DNA of 64,000 bases from Cladochytrium replicatum (lineage: Eukaryota > Chytridiomycota > Chytridiomycetes > Cladochytriales > Cladochytriaceae), in NCBI GenBank assembly GCA_025526935.1, contig JAHLKD010000032.1:310001-374000 (forward strand), given 5' to 3'. This document shows positions 55,613-64,000 of the stretch, in pieces; the first letter of the stretch is position 1; the number at the start of each line of letters is the position of its first letter. Position numbers and translations under genes: made by a program. The notes under the pieces are model-generated. The model saw nothing but the letters and a program-made list of their open reading frames with translations. It did no database searches and was not told where the DNA came from.

Positions 55613-58600
55613 ATGGCGACCACCTCGGTCAAGGTTGCTCTGCGCGTGCGGCCGCTGACCCAAAAAGAAATCCTCGAAAATGCTTCGCCATGCGTCAGCG
55701 TCGTCAATGGTCTTCCTCAGGTCGTCGTCGGCAGCCTATCTACTAAATCTGGCACAACCCTAGTTGTACATGGCCACCCCGTTTCCGAAAAGGCATTCAC
55801 ATTTGACTATGTATACGGGCAAAACTCTGCTCAGTACGAGCTGTACGATGACTGCGTGGCGCCATTGGTATCGAAGTTTGTGGAGGGTTTCAATGCCACT
55901 GTTCTGGCGTATGGGCAGGTGAGCGAACAAATTTGGCAACATGTTCCGTTGTTAACCTTCTGTACGGCAGACGGGATCAGGGAAAACTTACAGCATGGGA
56001 ACAGCACTTGATTCGACTGGCGATGCGGAAGGTTGGTTTTGAATAAAAATTTGCTTTTTGTGCAATGCCAACGTAGTACATCAGGAATCGTACAAAGAGC
56101 GGTCAGATCAATATTCGATTATCTCCATAGCAAGTCGGAAAAGAATCCCGCGGGATTTCAGTATTCTATAGCGGTCTCCTTTCTGGAACTCTATAATGAA
56201 GAGCTGGTGGATTTGCTCAACCCGCGAAGATCATCTCCTGGTGGCTGGGGTGGGCTATCCATTAGAGAAAACAGCGAGGGGGCGATTGTTTGGTCGGGTG
56301 TAAGGGAGGAGAATGTACGAAATGCCGATGAAATACTACGGTTGGCTTAAAGAACGTTTTTTGAATTTGTCTTACAATTGACTTTTTCAACAGTTGCCTT
56401 CAGAAAGGAACTCTCTGTAGAACAACCGCGTCGACAGAAATGAACACGACATCATCAAGATCTCATGCCATCTTCAGTGTGATTCTCCGTCAGCAAAAGT
56501 GGCAGCCTCGCCCACATGAGAATGACGACCCAAACGAATTGCTTGAAGGACTGGAAGGCGATTTGGATTTTGTCATCACTGAAAATCCATACGCCAATCC
56601 TATCACTCACCCGGATGGACAATGGGTACATCTCACATCGAAATTCCATTTTGTCGATCTTGCTGGCTCGGAGCGGCTGAAGAAAACTAATGCGGCTGGT
56701 GACAGGAAAAAGGAGGGCATTTCTATTAATCAAGGGCTCTTGGCATTGGGGAATGTCATATCTGTGCTCGGAGATGAGTCGAAGCGGGGGATGCACGTTC
56801 CTTATCGGGACTCAAAGCTCACACGAATGCTTCAGGACAGTTTGGGTGGAAATAGCCAAACGCTTATGTTGGCTTGTGTCAGCCCCAGTGATTTCAATTA
56901 CGGCGAGACGATGAGCACGTTAAACTATGCAAATCGTGCCCGAAACATCAGAAACCGGGTGCTTATCAATCAGGACTGGGCGGCGGGTGGTGGAGCTGGG
57001 GCATCGGAGAAGGACCATGAAATTCGAGTTTTGCGTGCTCAAATATCGCAACTTCGAAGCGAAAATGAAGAACTCCAAAACTCGCTGAACGGGAAGGCTG
57101 GGATTCCGAACGGACAGGCATCTTCAGTATCCTCAAAAGAGCTCGAAGACAGGAGAAGATTCTTGGAAAAGGAGGAGGAACGAATCAGAGCTGCATCTTT
57201 GAAACTGGAAAGAGAGCTTCAATTGAAGCAGCACAATCAGCGAGATTTGCGGGATGAGTTAACCCAAATGACTGAGCGGGAGCAAGCTACCCAGTTCGAG
57301 TTGGACAGGCTTCGATTCCGGTGCTGCCGATTGTACGGCAGATCGCTCGAGTTGAACAATGAACTGGTTACAGCATTAGCGGAGCGCGACAAGGCGTTGG
57401 TGGATGTGGGCTTAAGCAGAAAGGCCTCAACCATTAAATCTGAACCAGGGAACACGATCAGTGATGAACAATCATCTGGCTTTTCAATAGAGGTCCCTTT
57501 CGAACAGGGAAGAGCCTCCCCGGAAGTTGACCCCGATGCCACCACTGTAGAAGCCGCGAAGCAACCGCAAGGAATGGACAATCTTCAGTTTCAGCAAATT
57601 TTGCACTCCTACATTCAGACTATCGCAGAGATGCGTTTTCGGCTTGCGAATGCGGAGGATAAGTTGGCTTGGTACAACGAGGTTGTGATATCGCTGACAG
57701 GGGTTCGCCAAGAAAGTACGGGTACTTCAGAAGTTCCTCCTTCTCCAGATCGACGTGCGTCAGATATACGGAGGAAGTGGAGGCCAAAGAGAAGAAGAAA
57801 ACCGAAATCTGCCACACCAGTTCAAAAGGAACAAATAACTACCACCGCACAAGTCGCTCCTAACCCATTATCGAGCTTTCCAGACGAGTTTATAGAGCAA
57901 GCAATAGGATTGGCACAGCCAGATTTATCGGCTGATTCGTTGAGTGCAGTTGAAGTGCCCCAAACACCGATTCAAAAAAATATTGCTGCGGTCCAGCGAG
58001 AAGCTAGTGATGGCGTTGACCACGAACGCAAGCTCTGGCGTGCTCTGAAGCAGGATCCGGAAATTAGCGACGTAAGTGGCAGCCCTATTAAGGTTGGAAC
58101 TGCTGATAATCAGTATTTCATCCTCCCTCAGATGCTCAGCTCGCAAACAAGTGCTGCCGATAGCCCCTCGACGTCCGAACGAACACGCCGCAAGATACCC
58201 CGGCTTCTTGAAACGAACTCACTAGTAAGCTCGCCAATTGAGTTTGTAACGTTAATACTGAATTGTAGTTTCAGGCAAAATCCCGACATATGCCGTTTAC
58301 TTCTCTTGGAGAATCAGATGGTGCACCGAACGGATTAATTGGTTCATATAGCGACAGCACATCATCATTGGAGCGTCACGAAGAGTCTGACGGCATCCTA
58401 GCAGGCGATTCGGATTCCGACCACGAGGCTGGACTACCGTCCTCAAATACAGTGTTTAGCGACGAATTTGGAACTCCCATGTCAGAACTTTCCTCACGAA
58501 AGAAGTTCAACGTATCTCGTAACAGTGATAAGTCTGCGGACATGTTCTTGCTCGTCCACAAGCTTCAGATGGATATTGCGGATCAAGAGACACTGATGAG

Positions 58601-61073
58601 GAGATTGCAAGATCGTGATGCTGAGTACAACTCCATGAGGCGTACATACGAACAGCAGCTTGGTCTGCTTCAATCTCAGCTTGCTGATGTACAGAAGCAG
58701 CGGGATGAGGCAATGAAGAGGATCAGTTCGGAGATGCCGCAGAACGTGCACCATGGGCTCAAAGAGAAGAAGTCGACGAGATCTCTGAAGTCTGCAGCCA
58801 CTGACTCACGTCCTGGGACTGCTGCAATCCGACAACGGCATGAGGATAAAGTCAGGAAGTTGGAGCAGGAGATAAGTTTGTTTAAACGTAAACTGGACGA
58901 GTATCAGAGCATCGAAAAAACGATCAAACAACGACATGAGACTCTCACCAAGAACATGACCTCGACAATCCAGTCCCTGAAAGGTATGTGATTCAATGCT
59001 GTATGGAAGAATATTGAATGTTTGCTCTATTTAGCGGAGAAATCCACGTTGGTGAAGCAGTTGAAGGAGGAAGCAACGCGTGTCCGAAAGATCGAAAGTA
59101 AGACGCAAATAGAAATAGCAGCCCTGAAGAGAAGAGAGAAAGCTGCGATGGAGATGGCCAAACGGCTCGAACGGAGTCAAACCATTCAGCGTGCAGTACT
59201 GGAGCGTAGAACTGAGAATATCGCCGAGTCGCAGAATACGATCAAACAAGTGATGAACATGCTTGAACAGGCATCACCCATTGCGGATACATCGGAGGCC
59301 ACCGGTGAATTGGCCAGGGCGCCGACGAGGACTAGTCAGCGTATCAGCGAAGCTACTATCGACCGAGTCCGCAAAGCTCTCCAAGGGAAGAGGCACAGAT
59401 TTGCAATGAAGTCGATTCACTCAGCCAACGGTGCTCGTAGCCCGTTGCCCGGTGGACCGGACGGGAACGCCAGTTTCGATATCGCCGAAACTCTCTCACC
59501 ACCAACGGAAAGCTCACAGAATTTGTACCGTGGTGTAATGTCCCGAAAATCGAAAAGGCTTTCCAAACGACTTTCGAAACGCAGGGCTGAGCCTCATGTC
59601 GACCTTCGTTCACCATTGGGTGATCCACGCTCTCCATTCGTCAATACCCCGTCTAATTTCGCAGAAGGTTCTACGGCTGAGACACCGTTGGAAGTCCGTG
59701 TCCAGCTCAAGAAGCAGATGCTCGACAAAGAGTTGACCTCGTGTGTGGCCGCGAGGAAAGGACTCCAGTTGATTCGCGACTTGCAGCTTCAACTTCAAAG
59801 TTTGGCAGACGAGCGGCGGGATCTGCTCCAGAGTTCGGCCGAACAAAAGTCACGAGGATTTGCTGAAGACGGAAACACAGTGCTGGAGTCAGACGAGCGA
59901 CTTCAGGCGATAGACGGAGAGATATCCCTGTTTAATGCCAAGATCGGCTCCACGTGGGCGGATCTGAAGAATGCAGGGTTAGTTTTGATTTTGAACGAAG
60001 ATGTGAACAGCACGCCGATCTTTACAAACTCATTCGACACCTCTGGAGTCATATCGGAATCGACCATAGGTTGGGAGAATGCTCTCAACATGCTTCGTTC
60101 CTTGAGTGACCTGGAAGTGGAGAGAGTTGCGGAGCTCTTTATGGATGAAATTGTTACGCTTAGAATATCATTGCAAAGCTCAAACAGTTTGGTGGTCGAG
60201 CGCGACAAGACTCTCGACGAGCTCCGTCACACACTCAACGTCGTTCGAAATGCAGCATTGCAGACAGCCATGGACTACGAGCAAAGAATCAAAGCTATTG
60301 AGGAAGAAGCAGCAAAGCGGGTCCTCGCATTGAGAACATCAAACAGGAATATGATGTCGTGGATTCAAGCCCCTGCAAACGAAACAGAATGGGTTCCCTT
60401 GGGTCAGGCGTGGTCGAGAGATCTCCCAAATCACCCGCAGTTAGAGCGAACACCAGTATCGCCTCCGTTGATATTGACGATTGGAGACATGCGTCGTGAC
60501 GTTGATCGTACGAAACAGCGAATCATTATGAGTCCACATGGCTTGATGGACGAGGACCGCGTCGATGAATCTATTCTTCAAGGCAGGAGAAGTCAACCTA
60601 CACCGTCGCCGACCACATCAACAGCATCTTCGGACGGTTTCTTTGCCTATCGCCGGGACAGCAATGCGGGGATACGGGATTCAATTGGGAGCGATGGGTC
60701 AATTCCTGAACGAGAGCATGTTGAACCCGGATTGTTCGGCAGGAGACGAACAAGAAGTGCATGGATACCAGCCTCCAAAGCAGCCATTGCTCAGATGTTC
60801 ACGCCAGGGACATCGTACTCGGATCGCCAACCACGCGCACGTATTCCCGCCGGTCCTGCGTTATCAAGAGGAGCTTTTGAGCGGCTTACTAGGCAGGATC
60901 GCTCTGCACATGTGGCATCTATTCGTAGCGCGAGCGCTGGAAGTGCCATCGAGTTTTCTCGCGGGGCGTCCTCCGAACACGACGTGTTTTCAAGACTCTC
61001 TACAAGTCATACTCAATCAAGTGCCAGCAAAATCCTTCGCAAGTCGGAGCAAGTGGTGGTTGGGGAAGACTGA
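55613..61073 (+). CDS. kinesin-4 family motor protein
   Basis: Plus-end microtubule motor, about 1,700 residues. The motor domain is N-terminal: [29 protein letters not shown] (P-loop, joined across an intron at 55918), [29 protein letters not shown] (switch I), [20 protein letters not shown] (switch II), then [20 protein letters not shown] and [15 protein letters not shown]. The last two are typical of kinesin-4 (KIF4/KIF21/KIF27). Long coiled-coil segments follow (57000-57320, 58540-58960, 59040-59280, 60090-60330), interspersed with Ser/Pro-rich linkers and a basic patch (about 59550-59590). Introns fall mostly in the motor part; two more are at 58226-58268 and 58985-59033. KIF4, KIF21 or KIF27 subtype is not settled. 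Confidence 0.93.
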
Positions 61074-61739
61074 ACGGAGTGATCTTCCTGAGTTGCCGAC
61101 TATCATATGAATTTGTTGGGTTTTCTTTCTTTGGTTCCATGCTTCTTGCAGCACCGCAATGTGCTCACTCTCTTGTTTTCTATTTGCGGAACATGTCTCG
61201 TTTTGGTCTAATCGACGTATTTATAATTGTCTCAGCTACTTCGAAAAGTCCGTTGTCCTCCTGGTCATCGTTGGACTTGAAGATTCAAATTGACGGAGTT
61301 CTGGTGACAGCATAATAATACTATCACTTTCTTCATGGTTCGGTCAGAGTGCCTTTCACCATCCACAAGGACAAGCTTGTTTTACAAAGAAGGGATGGTC
61401 CAAGAGCAACTTTCCGATTGTCCCTCGAGACTTTGAAGTAGGAGCTGGAGGAAGCAAGAGATTATCCATGCTGTTGACTTTGTTAGATAATGACAATCCT
61501 AAAATAGCGGCCCTCTCACACACAAACGCCGGAGATAATTATTAAATTCAATGTGTGTTTCCATTCCTCACAGCAACTGTACCTAACGGAATTCCAGCCT
61601 TATTCAGAACATTTCTGAAAGAGTCCTTTGTTTTTGGCCCTTGGATCGGAGCACATGTCAGTTGTTGAATCGTCCGGTCGTGAGAACTATTTCAAGTGCC
61701 ACTCCAAAACGCATTGATGATGGAGCACGGAGTAGATTA
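61074..61739. other. kinesin 3' flank up to the syntaxin break, no gene seen
   Basis: About 670 bp. Short plus-strand frames have no resemblance to known proteins. The right edge, about 61740-61750, is where the N-terminal syntaxin piece stops resembling its family. Confidence 0.4.
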
Positions 61740-62054
61740 ATTTTGCAAAATACCGAGTCGTCTTCTTCACCTGGCTGATCCTCTACGCTGGGCATGTTGC
61801 AGAGATCTTTACTTCTAGGTTCCCTTACCCATAGCTCTGGAGTGGCGACGGGGTCAAACAAAACATGTGGAGAAAGATGTTTGATTCCGTACTAGCGAGA
61901 TAAAGAGACTGTGATTTGCGGAATGTAGCTGACACATCTTGCAGTTCAGTTGCAAGCGAGATCTGTATGTTTTGCTGAGTGCCGTGGGATGTGCTGATGC
62001 GACATTGCTCTCGTTGTGAATTGGCTTCACTTTCTTCTGGCATTCGCTGAACAG
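61740..62054 (-). pseudogene. N-terminal (Habc) piece of the same syntaxin-16/Tlg2 gene
   Basis: After a CAG acceptor at 62055 the minus strand reads AVQRMPEESEANSQREQ, then NIQISLATELQDVSATFRKS and QSLYLA. This is the third Habc helix of syntaxin 16/Tlg2. At about 61890 the frame changes; GIKHLSPHVLFDPVA follows, then across a 43-bp intron VEDQPGEEDDSVF, the acidic linker that normally precedes the SNARE motif. Similarity ends there. What should follow is found on the plus strand at 51262-51667. The first Habc helices and the start codon are not visible upstream, where the NAC gene lies. Confidence 0.68.
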
Positions 62055-62280
62055 CTGAAAGAAAATACATTAAGATCGAATGAAAGCCAAAGGGACAGCA
62101 TAAGAGGTGTTGTTAACAATGAATATTGAATTGAAATTGAATTACTTCTAATATGGAAGTTTGAGAACACGGGTTGGGTGGCTGGTCACCAATTGGACAC
62201 GTGACAGCATAACCAGTACGTTACCGGGAGGGAGAGAGCTCGCCAGTGTGGATGGAGGAGAGATACCCGAGTGGAGAATC

Positions 62281-62350
62281 TGTCGATGGATGGATGAATC
62301 GATTGGATGAGTTGATGGATTGATGGATGGATGAATCGGTGAATCGTTGT

Positions 62351-62360
<10 letters not shown>
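62281..62360. repeat. short GATG/GAATC-rich minisatellite
   Basis: Irregular repetition of gatggatgaatc-like words between 62281 and 62360, overlapping the proposed first exon of NAC alpha. Such slippage-prone DNA in a leader could vary between strains. Confidence 0.7.
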
Positions 62361-63206
<846 letters not shown>

Positions 63207-64000
63207 AAAAATTATTGAAAATATCATCAATACTTGTTCACAACCCCACAATTGAATCGCTTGCAAATTTATGCCTTGAGAGTTTACTGTGGTCCTCGAA
63301 CACATGTGTTGGAAGTGCTGATTTGCCAGTGGGTTGATTGCTACGAAGGAATCCATCGCTGGAGCTTTTCGATAATCGTTGCGTTGATACTTGGTCTGAA
63401 AGTGGGGATTTCTCCCACCACTTCTTTGGAGGCTTGCGAGCAATGTTTCCGCTGCTGGAAGATTCTGCGCACTCAGGGTTTCGAAGTATGGTTGTTCCGA
63501 GCACTTTCCCAACCTCAATACGAGATTGGTCGTGGTTCTCGAAGCTGCAGCTTTGATTGGTACGAGCGGCACAAGAAAGGACCAAAAGCGCCCTCAGAAA
63601 TTAGTAATACGTCGGCAAATACACGACTTCTGTATCGACTCCATGTAGATTTACCACTGGCGACATGCACCGCGATCGCCACAAGCCTACTTGGTTTGAT
63701 GAATCTCTATTCTGCAATGTCAACGACGTCAAATAGCACAGTTGCCGACCACATCAATGTCATTGTCAGATGATTTCTTTGTCTAAAGGTAAGATATCAT
63801 GGTCATCAATCCCTGAACATGATTATTTGGCAGAAGACGAATCAGAATAATGACCTCTGTCCTCAATGTTCCCAACTGACTCTAAACCTCTCGCCCAACT
63901 TTCAAACCAGTTTGTAATACACGTTTGCTCCCTGCAGTCACGACCGATTCGTAAAGGAACTCCTTGAGGAAAAGGGCACAACTTCTACTCATGTTTTTAT
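63207..64000. other. right flank, no supported gene
   Basis: About 790 bp with overlapping long frames on both strands (plus 63234-63773, minus 63238-63585). Neither has a recognisable domain. The minus frame (SGNIARKPPKKWWEKSPLSD) is somewhat more protein-like and could be the 3' end of a gene entering from beyond the window. Confidence 0.35.

Overview
The window is nuclear DNA of a fungus, most likely a zoosporic (chytrid-like) one. Nearly every gene is interrupted by short GT..AG introns, mostly about 40-70 bp, and genes sit close together on both strands. Two genes of the flagellum/centrosome repertoire are present (MORN5-like and CIBAR/FAM92-like), together with animal-like genes that yeasts and moulds have lost or replaced: a retinoblastoma-family pocket protein and an NXT1/p15-type mRNA export factor. 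Exon boundaries given here come from reading frames, splice consensus and family knowledge; none was confirmed by transcript data or by a search.

Layout. 1-5110: no supported gene; a 64-bp tandem repeat and frame-broken ORFs that look like decayed repeat DNA. 5111-7434: a membrane receptor with a dCache sensor domain. 7545-11642: a dead Old Yellow Enzyme copy, an intact Old Yellow Enzyme, and a short-chain dehydrogenase whose catalytic motif is out of frame. 11984-14132: DNA polymerase eta. 14715-17570: a decayed fragment followed by an intact membrane-anchored solute-binding/VWA protein. 18249-20419: an intact short-chain dehydrogenase and a third, ruined copy. 20777-21570: MORN5. 22359-26713: retinoblastoma-family protein. 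27145-28329: the divergent pair SmE and NXT1. 29674-32119: divergent NIPA magnesium transporter and mitochondrial ribosomal protein mL40. 32365-37943: SAC phosphoinositide phosphatase, FRA10AC1 and CIBAR. 38304-39571: a decayed protein-repeat gene. 39748-44066: a large membrane protein carrying a TIR domain. 44290-46398: divergent MsrB and cytochrome b5 reductase. 46517-49284: a multi-pass membrane protein ending in a Sur7/PalI-like part. 49981-51047: a doubtful unknown gene. 51801-61073: RNA14/CstF-77 and a kinesin-4, divergent. 62351-63206: NAC alpha.

Themes. (1) Most of the intact genes are housekeeping: splicing (SmE, FRA10AC1), 3'-end formation (RNA14), mRNA export (NXT1), translation (NAC alpha, mL40), repair (pol eta, MsrB) and cell cycle (Rb). 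(2) The left third shows gene birth and death: Old Yellow Enzyme, short-chain dehydrogenase and VWA genes each occur with one or more decayed copies. (3) Three membrane receptors have unusual architectures (dCache without an output domain, solute-binding/VWA, membrane TIR). (4) Two non-overlapping pieces of one syntaxin-16/Tlg2 gene lie on opposite strands about 10 kb apart, flanking RNA14 and the kinesin. This is what an inversion that cut the gene would leave.
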